This document shows, in pieces, positions 40,771 through 52,268 of a DNA stretch of 64,000 nucleotides (position 1 is the stretch's first letter; each line of letters opens with the position of its first letter). A program made the position numbers and the translations under genes. The stretch covers positions 1-64,000 of the forward strand of contig JACKEL010000017.1 of assembly GCA_020632975.1 (NCBI GenBank), in the 5' to 3' direction. The notes below the pieces were generated by a model. That model worked only from the letters and a program-made list of their open reading frames with translations. It was not told the origin of the DNA and made no database searches. The stretch comes from Myxococcales bacterium. GTDB taxonomy: Bacteria; Myxococcota_C; UBA6777.

Positions 40771-41730
40771 TCACGCGCCTAGGTTTCCCAAACCACCGTG
40801 ATGTCGAGCCAACAAACGTTCTAGCCAAGGTAGCACCCATTCTTTTCCGCGAAGTGTTTCCATCCAACGCGAAGGGATGGCATCGATCCCATCTCGAATC
40901 CCAGCGATCCCACCAGCAACACAAGCGGTTGTATCCGTGTCACGTCCGAGGGATATCGCTGCTTTGATCACTTGTTCGTAGTTGGGTTCAGCAAGTGCCC
41001 AACGTGCAGAACGAAGACAGTCCACAACGTAACCACTCCCTGTCCCTGAAGGCGGGTCATCGGGCCGAATGGACCACTCTAGCTCAGCAAACCAAGGAGA
41101 GTCTTTGTCATAAAGCGCACGCAAGGTTTCCACTGCGGCGCCCCAAGCATCTTCGACACCTTCCAAAGTCCTCCGCGCCCACAAACAATACAGCGCACAA
41201 CACGCTTGCGAACGAGGATGTCCGTGGGTCACAAGCGATTGTGTGTGAGCATCCTCTACCAAAGCCAAGTCCGTTCCTTGGTGCCACAAAGCCAGCGGTA
41301 AGACCCGCATCAAGGAGCCGTTACCATTCGCCATCTCGTGCTTTGGCCCTGCCGAAAGAGCTGGCCTCCCCGACATCAACAGGCGAATCGCTTCTCCAGT
41401 TTGAATGCCCACATCGAATACCAGCCGATCCACGGCAAACTCGCCGCGCTCATACCAATCGACCAAACAGCGTCCCAAGTCTTCGGCATCCAAGCCATCA
41501 CAACGAAGCAAAGAAGACAAAAGAGCGAGAGCTTGGGCACCATCATCAGACCAAGTGCCCACCTCGATACCTTGATAAGACCGAGCAAAACCCACAGGAG
41601 GCTCCATCTCCAAAAGTTCTCTTGGCGGCAAATCATCAGGCAAACAAAACTCGTAAGGCACTCCCGCAGCGTCCCCAACCAACAACCCCCACAGACCTCC
41701 TTGCAGCCTTTGGGCAAGTGATATCGTCAT
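40771..41730 (-). CDS. ADP-ribosylglycohydrolase
   Basis: A 319-residue DraG/ARH-type hydrolase removing ADP-ribose from acceptors. Metal-site motifs are WGLLVGDAAGVPYEF near the N-terminus, GTWSDDGAQALALLSSLL (about 58-75, the T/S-D-D variant) and GRDTDTTACVAGGIAG near 272. The start is taken as the ATG at 41730 (MTISLAQRL): TGGAGG lies eight bases upstream of it but only two upstream of the preceding ATG. The catalytic Asp set looks complete. Reversal of protein or nucleic-acid ADP-ribosylation is plausible; no ADP-ribosyltransferase is in the window. It is upstream of trmO. Confidence 0.92.
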   Translation of the reverse strand: MTISLAQRLQGGLWGLLVGDAAGVPYEFCLPDDLPPRELLEMEPPVGFARSYQGIEVGTWSDDGAQALALLSSLLRCDGLDAEDLGRCLVDWYERGEFAVDRLVFDVGIQTGEAIRLLMSGRPALSAGPKHEMANGNGSLMRVLPLALWHQGTDLALVEDAHTQSLVTHGHPRSQACCALYCLWARRTLEGVEDAWGAAVETLRALYDKDSPWFAELEWSIRPDDPPSGTGSGYVVDCLRSARWALAEPNYEQVIKAAISLGRDTDTTACVAGGIAGIRDGIDAIPSRWMETLRGKEWVLPWLERLLARHHGGLGNLGA

Positions 41731-41956
41731 CTCCATGGCCTCCACTAGCATGTTGTATCAAAGAGAGAAAACAAGCAGACAATTCTTTCAAACCAAGCAT
41801 ACCCAAAAAAGAAAAGACTCCATCCAAATCTTTGTTGAAGAAGGCGCCGCAAGCGAATCTGAGAAAAAAATATTTTCATCTCAAGCGCAGATAGCCTATA
41901 TTTATTACGTTCAACTCAAAAAACAGGTAGTAGCACTTGAGCCAAAGGAGGACGCG

Positions 41957-42340
41957 ATGCCCAAGCCAAAGAAGATCCGAGGTTACCAGATCGCACTACG
42001 CCTAGGGATGACGTGGAAAGTCTTTGCTAGCCACGCCGAAGCACTCGGCTACAACTTCGCCTCTGCACAAAACTCCCTCCTCGAAGAAGAAGCTTTGCAA
42101 CTCGAACAACGCGTTCGCGGGCAACTTGCGCCACAAAAGAAAACCAATGGCGCAGCAAACCCCGAAGAATCAGGCAATTTCGAGGTATTCGAAGTCGAAC
42201 CACCCAAAGGCATCTATGCCCAATACGCAGATCTTGCGGAAGAAGCACTGGTTCATAATGCGCCCGCCCGCAAGAACCGCAAGCCCCCTCGTAAACACAC
42301 GATTCGTCGCAAAAGCGCGACTCTTTCGGACATTCCCTAA
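41957..42340 (+). CDS. Stand-alone IF2_N-like small basic protein
   Basis: A 127-residue cytoplasmic protein. Residues 6-48 (IRGYQIALRLGMTWKVFASH, then AEALGYNFASAQNSLLEEEA) match the pattern of the IF2_N helical module found at the N-terminus of initiation factor 2. Here it stands alone, followed by a Gln/Pro-rich linker and a strongly basic tail (RKNRKPPRKHTIRRK). AAAGGAGG lies six to seven bases before the ATG; the longer upstream frame has no ribosome site. Nucleic-acid or ribosome binding is inferred. Not otherwise recognised. Confidence 0.75.
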   Translation: MPKPKKIRGYQIALRLGMTWKVFASHAEALGYNFASAQNSLLEEEALQLEQRVRGQLAPQKKTNGAANPEESGNFEVFEVEPPKGIYAQYADLAEEALVHNAPARKNRKPPRKHTIRRKSATLSDIP

Positions 42341-42458
42341 CCCCATCTTCTTCCTCTTTTTCCTCACACATTGCTTTTTTCACCAAGCGAGCTACGTTGT
42401 TGCGACCCCCTCCGCTCACACGGTTTGATCACGCTTTGCAAACAGGGAGTTTGTCAGC

Positions 42459-42764
42459 ATGTCGTGGAAGTCTATCGCTCAAGAAGAAGAAGTCATCGCG
42501 GAAAAAGCAAAGGTTGTCGAACTAGGAGACGCGCGGATCGCCCTGTTTTACACAGAAGGCAAGATCTACGCGATCGATGATCGATGCCCTCACGTGGGGG
42601 CTTCGCTCGCTTGTGGCTACGTCAAAGGTTTGGTTGTGGACTGCCCTTGGCACCATGCACGCTTTAGTCTGACCACAGGGGCCAATCTTTCTCCCCCAGA
42701 CTTTGGGCCTGTCCGCGCCTACAAGACCCGTATCGTCGATGGGATGGTCGAGATCGACCTCTAG
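42459..42764 (+). CDS. Rieske [2Fe-2S] ferredoxin
   Basis: A 101-residue soluble Rieske ferredoxin. The cluster ligands are in CPHVGASLACG (about 43-53) and CPWHHARFSL (about 63-72), giving the CxH...CxxH pattern of dioxygenase-type ferredoxins (NirD/BphF-like). There is no membrane anchor, so it is not a bc1 subunit. AGGGAG precedes the ATG. No oxygenase or reductase neighbour is present. An electron donor role is assigned from the family; the partner is unknown. Confidence 0.93.
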   Translation: MSWKSIAQEEEVIAEKAKVVELGDARIALFYTEGKIYAIDDRCPHVGASLACGYVKGLVVDCPWHHARFSLTTGANLSPPDFGPVRAYKTRIVDGMVEIDL

Positions 42765-42794
42765 CCCCTGCCCCATCAAACACCTCACACCATC

Positions 42795-42892
42795 ATGTCT
42801 CCATCTCATCGAGAGGATGGCCGAGATACACTTTGGGCCTTTTCGACTCCATTTAGAGCCTCGTGTCGCGGCTTCTCCATCTCATCGAGAGG
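42795..42892. repeat. 23-bp direct repeat after the Rieske gene
   Basis: TCTCCATCTCATCGAGAGG plus ATGG occurs at about 42799 and again at about 42868, 70 bases apart, in the 160-base gap between the convergent Rieske and SUMF1-like genes. Each copy has short internal CCATC/GATGG symmetry. Function unknown. Confidence 0.75.
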
Positions 42893-42924
42893 ATGGTCGC
42901 TTTCGAGCGCTTCCCCACTCTTCG

Positions 42925-44484
42925 TCACTCACGAACACATCGAAACCCTACCCAACTCAGCCCACGCCGCAACTCGATACGCCCGCGCCAGTCGATGGGA
43001 TGAGGCTCACTAAAGCTAGACCCACCTTTGATCAGACCATCGCGCATCATCTCCGCGACATTCCCTGCCATCATCCTTATCCCATAAGGACTCACATCCC
43101 CCAAATACCGGGATGTTGGCAACAAGGCAGGGATCTTGACGCCATTGCGCTCCTTTTGAAAACACCAATGCAGATTGGCCCGCGAGCAGTCGTGCTTCTC
43201 TTCTCCCCATGGATAGGGTCTTTTGGGAAAGGGATTTGGTTTCTCCTCGATCACAGCGCCACCACGCGCAGCCAAGATCCACTGTGTCTCTGTGGGCAGC
43301 GTCCCACCCAACCACTTGCAATAACGCATCGCATCACGAACACGCAGGCGATCCCTTGGCAACGACCAGTCCCCCAAAAAGACATCGTCGATCAGTGGAC
43401 AACGCCCCGCGATCACACAACGCGCGTAAGACGCTCGATCAACTTCGTCACGATCCATCCAAAAGGACGGGACATGCGACTCTTTTGGCTTCCCATCTTC
43501 GAGATGCGACACGTTCCCTTCAGGGATGGCGAGGCGTACGGGTTGAAACTTCATCGAGGGAGCACCCGCAGCCAGGCGCAAAGTACAAGCAGGCGCAAGC
43601 ACAGCCCCGCCACGTTGCAAAGACCGACAGATGCGATGCAATAGACCGTCGTACAAGGCTTTTGGCATCTGCTGCGCAGGGCGCAGATGCTTTAACAATG
43701 CGAGCGCTTCAAACAGATGCCACCACGACGCATCCTTCGAAACCACGGCCTCTTTCGAGGCATCCGAAGAGAGAACGACTTGCTTTGGGAGTCTTCCCAA
43801 CAATGCACCTTTTGCATCAGCGGTATCGCCTGTGAGATCGCGATTTGCAAAGAGAAGCATCGTGCGAAAGACATAACCAGGTGGCGACATCTCTGACAAA
43901 GAAAAGTTTTTGGGCAGACGCGGGGGACGCAGCGCTTTCTTTCGATGGTTTGAGGCGAGATGAACGCGAGGCCATCGCGCAAGCACCACGGAAAACACAG
44001 CATCCACGCCACATCTCGCCAACAACGACTGCGACACAGTGCGTTGATGCACAAGCGAAAGAGGCTGTGCAGACAAGGTCCATAGCGCGCTAGGGATGAT
44101 ATCCCAAGATCTTGCGGAGCTTTTCTCCAAGCGTTCTTGGAACCAAGGCGCGATCCCTTTGCGTTCCTCCAGTCCCACACCTTCTTGGGTATTCCACTTC
44201 GCATCCTGCTTGAACAGTTCCAATACCAAGAGACGTCGGCCTTTTTTGCGATGAACCCCTGCCCGACCACACGCTTGATCGTTGGCCTTTTCAGCAGCTT
44301 TTCTTTTGGCGTCACGCTCCTGAACCGCCCGTAGGCCCGTCACAACCATCCACACAACACCCGCGGCCAACAAAAGCTGCGCCCCCCACAGTCCAAAGTG
44401 ATGCTCTCGAAAAAGCCGAGGATCGATCTCTTCTTCTGGGGGAGGCGGAGGCAACGAAGGTAAGGGAGGTAGCGCGATCGCCAT
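42925..44484 (-). CDS. Membrane-anchored SUMF1/FGE-like domain protein
   Basis: A 519-residue protein. After a Pro-rich start (PPLPSLPPPPPEEE) comes one membrane segment (about 31-50, GLWGAQLLLAAGVVWMVVTG). The middle (60-330) is unassigned and basic. The C-terminus (about 335-519) has formylglycine-generating-enzyme features: MDRDEVDRASYARCV, GGTLPTETQWILAARGG, PYPWGEE, YGIRMMAGNVAEMMRDG and the terminal VGFRCVRE. The active-site Cys pair of aerobic FGE is missing, so a binding role is likelier than sulfatase maturation. Its ATG overlaps the mnmC2 stop (TAATG), giving a coupled operon with tRNA-modification genes, which may be transcriptional convenience only. Confidence 0.82.
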   Translation of the reverse strand: MAIALPPLPSLPPPPPEEEIDPRLFREHHFGLWGAQLLLAAGVVWMVVTGLRAVQERDAKRKAAEKANDQACGRAGVHRKKGRRLLVLELFKQDAKWNTQEGVGLEERKGIAPWFQERLEKSSARSWDIIPSALWTLSAQPLSLVHQRTVSQSLLARCGVDAVFSVVLARWPRVHLASNHRKKALRPPRLPKNFSLSEMSPPGYVFRTMLLFANRDLTGDTADAKGALLGRLPKQVVLSSDASKEAVVSKDASWWHLFEALALLKHLRPAQQMPKALYDGLLHRICRSLQRGGAVLAPACTLRLAAGAPSMKFQPVRLAIPEGNVSHLEDGKPKESHVPSFWMDRDEVDRASYARCVIAGRCPLIDDVFLGDWSLPRDRLRVRDAMRYCKWLGGTLPTETQWILAARGGAVIEEKPNPFPKRPYPWGEEKHDCSRANLHWCFQKERNGVKIPALLPTSRYLGDVSPYGIRMMAGNVAEMMRDGLIKGGSSFSEPHPIDWRGRIELRRGLSWVGFRCVRE

Positions 44485-45632
44485 TAGAGCCTCCCAGAGA
44501 AACGCGATGTGTCAGGCTTCCAAAATGTAGCTGCGACGCGTTCACTTGCAGCACTGGGATGGATCATCGACGCCCCATTGACGAGAGTCATCGCAAGAGC
44601 ATGGGCATTCCAAGGACTCAAAAGCAGGCCCTTCGAGGAAAAAGCCCCCAACACATACACTTGCGGAAGCCCAGGAACAGCCCCCACCAAGGGCTGTCGA
44701 TCATGTCGAAAGATCGCACGAATCCCAAACCACGTCCGCGAAGGCTCCGCATCTTGTATCGCAGGAATCAAGCGAGCCGCCTTCCCACGCAGCCGATCAA
44801 AGACTTCTTCTTCTGTAAATTCAGAGTATTTCTTGCCATGCCAAAAGGTCGCCCCAACCACCCATTCCCCTGTTTTTTCGGGCGCGATGTAACCTGCTGC
44901 GCTCACCATACAAGAAAGTTCGACGCCAGCAGGAGGACGAAAGGCCGCAAGTTCACCGCCCGTCACTTGAAGAGGCAGTGATGGGAACCACAGATCCAGA
45001 TCCGCCCCCATCGAAAAGATCACGCGCTCGACCAAGATGTCCTCGTGATCTTCGAGTTGGACACGCCAAGCCCCGTCTGCTTCACGACGAAGATGACTTG
45101 CCCCGTGTCCAACGCGATGTTGCAGGCCCTTCTGCACAAGACGCGCAAACACGCCCTTGGTCAGATCTCCATAATAGACCGAAAGAGCGGGAGAAAAGCG
45201 CAGTCCACCTTCTGTTTCAGCCAAGAAAGGATAAGCCTGAGCGACTTCTTCTGCGGAGAGTTCTTCTGCCGTGAGCATCGAAGGAAGCGACCCCCGCCCT
45301 TCTTGAAAAGACCGCAGCATCTGTTCTGCACCAAGCTCCTCGATCAAAGGCCGCAAGATCGGTATCTCATGGCTATAAGCACACTGATCTTCGCGCTCTT
45401 GGGCCAAGAGCCAATCATAGACATAGAGATAAGCCTCTTCGTAGCCCGCTTTGAAGCGAAGCGAACGACCAGGAAAAGGGTTCAACATCGCTCCAATGGC
45501 CCCTGAAGCGCCCGCCGCAAGGTGTTTTTTTTCAATCAAGACGATATCTGCGGGCGACACACCTTGGCGACACAACGCCTCAGCCATCGCAACACCCGCA
45601 AGCCCCCCACCCAAGATCCCATATCCAAACAT
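44484..45632 (-). CDS. mnmC: FAD-dependent MnmC2-like oxidoreductase
   Basis: A 382-residue DAO-family flavoprotein beginning MFGYGILGGGLAGVAMAEAL with the GxGxxG FAD motif and AGASGAIGAMLNPFPG, the family pattern of the MnmC oxidoreductase half. The end has GIRAIFRHDRQPLVGAVP and VLGAFSSKGLLLSPW. In MnmC this half removes the carboxymethyl group of cmnm5(s2)U34 to give nm5(s2)U. The ATG at 45632 has AAAGGAG eight bases upstream; a longer frame to 45863 overlaps mnmD and is not credible. Here the two halves of E. coli MnmC are separate genes 16 bases apart. Confidence 0.85.
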   Translation of the reverse strand: MFGYGILGGGLAGVAMAEALCRQGVSPADIVLIEKKHLAAGASGAIGAMLNPFPGRSLRFKAGYEEAYLYVYDWLLAQEREDQCAYSHEIPILRPLIEELGAEQMLRSFQEGRGSLPSMLTAEELSAEEVAQAYPFLAETEGGLRFSPALSVYYGDLTKGVFARLVQKGLQHRVGHGASHLRREADGAWRVQLEDHEDILVERVIFSMGADLDLWFPSLPLQVTGGELAAFRPPAGVELSCMVSAAGYIAPEKTGEWVVGATFWHGKKYSEFTEEEVFDRLRGKAARLIPAIQDAEPSRTWFGIRAIFRHDRQPLVGAVPGLPQVYVLGAFSSKGLLLSPWNAHALAMTLVNGASMIHPSAASERVAATFWKPDTSRFSGRL

Positions 45633-45648
45633 CAACAATCTCCTTTCG

Positions 45649-46416
45649 CTACAACAAGTCTTGCGCCCTTTGGCGGTAGCGTTCCGTCGGAAGTAGCGAA
45701 TACATCGATAAAGCAGCCTCAGAGGGCGAGGCCAAGGTGATCTCTCGCTTGCGACCAAGACCTGGTGCTTTTGCCAACACAAACCCCGCCCCCGCCAAGG
45801 CTGTACGAACTTGTGTTGCTGCACTGTAGGTCGCCAAGATCCCATCGTCTGCGATCCGTGCACGCATCCAAGAAAAACACGGAAGGCTCCATCCTTCGGG
45901 GTTTACACGCGGCCCAAAAGGATCGTGAAAGATCGCATGTGCAGCAAGTCCCACAGGGACAGCGGCATCTTGCCAAGCTTTGGGGTACAAATGAAGTTGA
46001 ACACGCCCATCCGACGTTGATGCGACATGCACTTCGCGATCTTCGCTGAGAGCGGAAGCAACGACCTTTTGCGCAAGAAGAGAAAAGCTGTCGATCTCTT
46101 GGGGCATCTGTTGATGAAGCTGGGCCAAGATCGCAGGATCGACAGGTGCCCATTCCATCGTGTGGAACACCAAACGTCGCCCCAAAAGACGTGCAGCCAA
46201 CGCGGTTTGCAAAAAGTTCATCCCCCCACCAAAGCCGAGTTCCAAGACGCACCAATCACCGGTCTTTTGTGGAAGCTGACAGCCTTCCAAAAACACATAC
46301 CTCGACTCTGTCAAAGCACCAAACAAAGAGCGATAGTGCACGCCCAACATCTCGTGAAACAAAGTCCACGAACCATCCTGTGTTTCTATCAACGATACAC
46401 TCGGTCGATCCGTCAT
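45649..46416 (-). CDS. mnmD: MnmD-type tRNA 5-methylaminomethyl-2-thiouridine methyltransferase
   Basis: A 255-residue SAM methyltransferase of the DUF752/MnmC N-terminal type. It has SLFGALTESRYVFLEGCQL, the SAM loop VLELGFGGGMNFLQT, YPKAWQDAAVP..., the family motif AAHAIFHDPFGPRVNPEGWS (aligned with D-x-F-x-P-x-x-NP-x-x-W) and ILATYSAATQVRTALAGAGF. It methylates nm5(s2)U34 to mnm5(s2)U in tRNA wobble positions. The ATG at 46416 (MTDRPSV) is preferred over the ATG at 46428, whose GAGG abuts the codon. It is the first gene of mnmD-mnmC2-SUMF1. Confidence 0.88.
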   Translation of the reverse strand: MTDRPSVSLIETQDGSWTLFHEMLGVHYRSLFGALTESRYVFLEGCQLPQKTGDWCVLELGFGGGMNFLQTALAARLLGRRLVFHTMEWAPVDPAILAQLHQQMPQEIDSFSLLAQKVVASALSEDREVHVASTSDGRVQLHLYPKAWQDAAVPVGLAAHAIFHDPFGPRVNPEGWSLPCFSWMRARIADDGILATYSAATQVRTALAGAGFVLAKAPGLGRKREITLASPSEAALSMYSLLPTERYRQRAQDLL

Positions 46417-46505
46417 ACTCTTTCCCATCCTCGAAGTACTTTGCGTTTTTCCAAGGCTCTGCTAGATTGGGGAACCTTTTCACCGAAGACTGGAGGAGCG
46501 TAGCC

Positions 46506-47759
46506 TTGGAGCATGTAAGATACCTCATTATTGGTGCGGGCGTTAGCGGCCTCGCTTTTGCGAACGCTATCCAAAGCGATGACTACTTGATCTTAGAACG
46601 CGACCACGAACCTGGCGGATACTGTAAGACGGTCCAGCAAGACGGCTTCATTTGGGATTATTCGGGACACTTTTTTCACTTCAAGCGCCCAGAGATCGAA
46701 AAGTTTTTGGTCGAGCGCATGGATGATGAAGTCCGAACCATCGCCAAAAGCTCCAAGATCCTTTATCGCGGTCACATGATCGAGTTTCCTTTCCAAAAGA
46801 ACATCCATCAACTCCCGCAAGACGAGTTTATCGACTGTTTGTATCATCTCTACTTCCGCGATCCCAAACCACCCACCAACTTCAAAGAGATGGTGTACAG
46901 TCGTTTCGGCAAGGGAATCGCAGAAAAGTTCCTCGTCCCCTACAACGAAAAGTTGTACGCGTGCGACCTTAGCGAACTCGACGTCAATGCGATGGGGCGT
47001 TTCTTCCCTTACGCGGATCTTGACGGCATCATCAAAAACTTTCGAGAGCCTGACAATTCGTCCTACAATGCGACCTTTACGTATCCGAGAGGTGGGGCGA
47101 TCCAATATATCCACGCTTTGATGCGCGATCTGCGCGACGATGCGATCCGTTACAATACATCGCTCGAATCGCTCGATCTGCAAAACAAGATCGCACATAC
47201 CCCCGCAGGTCCCATCAAGTTTGAATACTTGATCTCAAGTGCGCCCTTTGACCGACTCGTCCAGATGAGCGGTCTTTCGGAACATCACACGCCCTTCCGC
47301 TCCAACAAGGTCCTTGTCTTCAACCTCGGCTTTGATCGCAAAGGTTGGTCAGGCATCCACTGGATCTACTTCCCCGAACGCACATACAGCTTCTATCGTG
47401 TCGGATTCTACGACAACATCTTCGACACAGACCGCATGAGCCTTTACATCGAGATCGGCGCCGCCTCAGATGCTACGCTTGATGTCGAAGGAAGCTTGCA
47501 ACGTGTGCTCGCAGACCTCCAAAGGGCAGGCGTTGTCGAAGATCATAAATTGGTCAGCCACCACAGCATCGTCCTCGATCCCGCTTATGTTCATATCACC
47601 ACAGAAAGCATGCGTGCTGTCGAAGGGATGCGCCAAAGATTCGCTGCCAAAGGCGTCTATTCTATCGGTCGTTACGGCGGTTGGACTTACTGCTCTATCG
47701 AAGACAACATCATCGAAGCCCGCGAAGTCGCTGACATCCTCAATACCTTCGAGGGTTGA
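46506..47759 (+). CDS. Flavin amine-oxidase/UDP-galactopyranose-mutase-like protein
   Basis: A 417-residue FAD protein starting LEHVRYLIIGAGVSGLAFAN (GxGxxG) with the second FAD strand LILERDHEPGGYC. The pattern YSGHFFHFKRPEIEKF, PFQKNIHQLP and FLVPYNEKLYA is close to UDP-galactopyranose mutase and protoporphyrinogen-oxidase-like NAD(P)-binding proteins. The C-terminus IGRYGGWTYCSIEDNI closes the FAD site. The TTG at 46506 has GGAGGAG about eight bases upstream; no better start exists. A sugar-mutase or desaturase role in surface polysaccharide is possible; no glycan genes are adjacent. Confidence 0.85.
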   Translation: MEHVRYLIIGAGVSGLAFANAIQSDDYLILERDHEPGGYCKTVQQDGFIWDYSGHFFHFKRPEIEKFLVERMDDEVRTIAKSSKILYRGHMIEFPFQKNIHQLPQDEFIDCLYHLYFRDPKPPTNFKEMVYSRFGKGIAEKFLVPYNEKLYACDLSELDVNAMGRFFPYADLDGIIKNFREPDNSSYNATFTYPRGGAIQYIHALMRDLRDDAIRYNTSLESLDLQNKIAHTPAGPIKFEYLISSAPFDRLVQMSGLSEHHTPFRSNKVLVFNLGFDRKGWSGIHWIYFPERTYSFYRVGFYDNIFDTDRMSLYIEIGAASDATLDVEGSLQRVLADLQRAGVVEDHKLVSHHSIVLDPAYVHITTESMRAVEGMRQRFAAKGVYSIGRYGGWTYCSIEDNIIEAREVADILNTFEG

Positions 47760-47905
47760 GCGCTCTCCTCATCCTCCCCAACGCTCACAGACACCCCAAA
47801 GTCACACGTCTCCCCACAGAACGACGCACCTCGGCGCTCCACCAAAGTCCCCGCTTGATGGACATCTACGCCAAGTCCCGTTTTGTTTTTCGCGCGTGTT
47901 GTTGT

Positions 47906-49075
47906 TTAGAGTTTTTGTTGGGCGAGAACTTGAAGGGCGCGATCCAAGCCAGGGATCTGGCGTTGAAGCTGTTGGAAAGTTTGGGTATTCAAACGCAAAA
48001 CCAAGCCACCTTCGGGCAACACAACGGATGTCGCGGAAGGTCGGTTATACAAAAAGGACTCCGCTCCAAAGGCTTGTCCTTCTCCGCGTTCTGCGATCGC
48101 GCGATTGCGTCCGTCCATGCCCTGTTGTGCAACCACAGCTTTTCCATGCAACAAGATAAACAGGCCAGGAGAAGGCCGTCTTTGCTGGATAATCACAGCA
48201 TTGGGGTCCACGGGCACCAAGTCAAAGGAGCGCAAGAAGTTTTGTCGCTGTGTCTCATCAAGTTCCCCGAATAGCGGGTTCGAACGCAGCAAGTTGTTGA
48301 CGAGACGATGCTTGAGCAACTTACGAAACTCGGGCAACATCCGCGCATCTTGGCGCCCAAGATTTTCCAACAATTGTCCATCAAGGCGCCAAGCCAAGCT
48401 GACTTGTTCTGCGATCACAGAGGCTCGTCGAGAGACACGCGTCAGCAGCGATATCTCCCCCACCAGATCGGGGGCCATCACTTGCGCCAAAAGCACCTCT
48501 TGTTGGGTATCATCGCGCTTTTGCACCACGCGAAAACGGCCATGCGTCAACAGAAAGCAACTCTGATCGCGTTGTCCTTGCAAGATCAAAGCATCCCCAG
48601 CCCGCAAAGGAACTGGAACAATGTTTTGTAAAAGCGACAACAATAGGCCATCCGAGACTTCACCAAACACAGGAAACGACGGCATCTGTAGCTCTGTGGC
48701 GGGCAAGATGCCATTCATGTTGGTGCCGAGTTGGACGGCTTGTGTAAACATCGCTTGTTCTTGAAGTGGGATCTGGAACTTGATGGGGCGTGGCATATAA
48801 CCACTTGGGGCGCGTGTTCCCGCAGCCATCGGGCTGCGATACAGCCTTACCAACTCTTCCAAAAACCGACCTTGGTGTTGTCTTGGCAGATGGAGCCGAC
48901 AGATCGCCAACGCATGGAAAAACTCACCTTTGGCGGCAGCGACCTTGGCAGCGGCTTCCCATACTTGAACAGACTGCGCAATGCCATCACCTTGCAGCTC
49001 AGATGCAAGGCGCACACGCGCACGCACTGAACCTGGACGATCCCCAACTGCACGCATCGCTTCCCGAGTACTCAT
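47906..49075 (-). CDS. Tandem cyclic nucleotide-binding domain protein
   Basis: A 389-residue cytoplasmic protein. The N-terminal ~95 residues are helical and TPR-like (QVWEAAAKVAAAKGEFFHAL). CNBD 1 (about 145-235) contains LVGEISLLTRVSRRAS, a good phosphate-binding cassette; CNBD 2 (about 260-375) contains AFGAESFLYNRPSATS, a weaker one. No DNA-binding, kinase or channel domain is attached. The ATG at 49075 has AGGAG four bases upstream; upstream ATGs lack ribosome sites. It probably senses cAMP/cGMP and acts through a partner. It is divergent from the repeat kinase gene across 448 bases. Confidence 0.87.
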   Translation of the reverse strand: MSTREAMRAVGDRPGSVRARVRLASELQGDGIAQSVQVWEAAAKVAAAKGEFFHALAICRLHLPRQHQGRFLEELVRLYRSPMAAGTRAPSGYMPRPIKFQIPLQEQAMFTQAVQLGTNMNGILPATELQMPSFPVFGEVSDGLLLSLLQNIVPVPLRAGDALILQGQRDQSCFLLTHGRFRVVQKRDDTQQEVLLAQVMAPDLVGEISLLTRVSRRASVIAEQVSLAWRLDGQLLENLGRQDARMLPEFRKLLKHRLVNNLLRSNPLFGELDETQRQNFLRSFDLVPVDPNAVIIQQRRPSPGLFILLHGKAVVAQQGMDGRNRAIAERGEGQAFGAESFLYNRPSATSVVLPEGGLVLRLNTQTFQQLQRQIPGLDRALQVLAQQKL

Positions 49076-49523
49076 AACGCTCCTGACCTCTTCCGCCTTG
49101 CTAAGTTGTTCCTTCGCTTTGTACTTCATCACAAAGCCACACATTGTGGCACAGCGCAAGACAATATCCAAACTCCTCGTCAAACCACCAACTTGCTTTG
49201 ACCTGCTTTCCCCGAAAAAACGGAATCTCCAGAAGGAGTTGCTACCATCACCCAACACACTGCACAACACGCTTGGTTTGACCTCTTTTCCCCTCGCACT
49301 GTGCTTTCTTGACGGCTCCCAAGGTGGATGCTAACATCGGCTCAAACTATGCCAAAACATCGAAAATATAGGCAAGAAAAACAACATGTTAGATATCTCA
49401 TACACAAGCGCACCACAAAACTTTGAGAGAGATAGTCATCTTTTTCGACGAGGCATACATCTAACCCTCACCAGCTTCCATTCATCCTCTGGACGGAATC
49501 AAGTCTCCTAAAGCGGAGCTTTT
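49076..49523. other. Divergent intergenic region upstream of the repeat kinase
   Basis: A 448-base region between the tandem CNBD gene and the kinase gene. Its right half (about 49340-49500) is AT-richer and likely holds the kinase promoter, but I cannot fix -35/-10 boxes with confidence. No gene seen. Confidence 0.5.

Positions 49524-52257
<2,734 letters not shown>

Positions 52258-52268
<11 letters not shown>

Noticed and set aside
46146..46505. Long N-terminal extension of the amine-oxidase-like gene
   Set aside because: It overlaps mnmD on the other strand; the FAD motif and a GGAGGAG site support the TTG at 46506.
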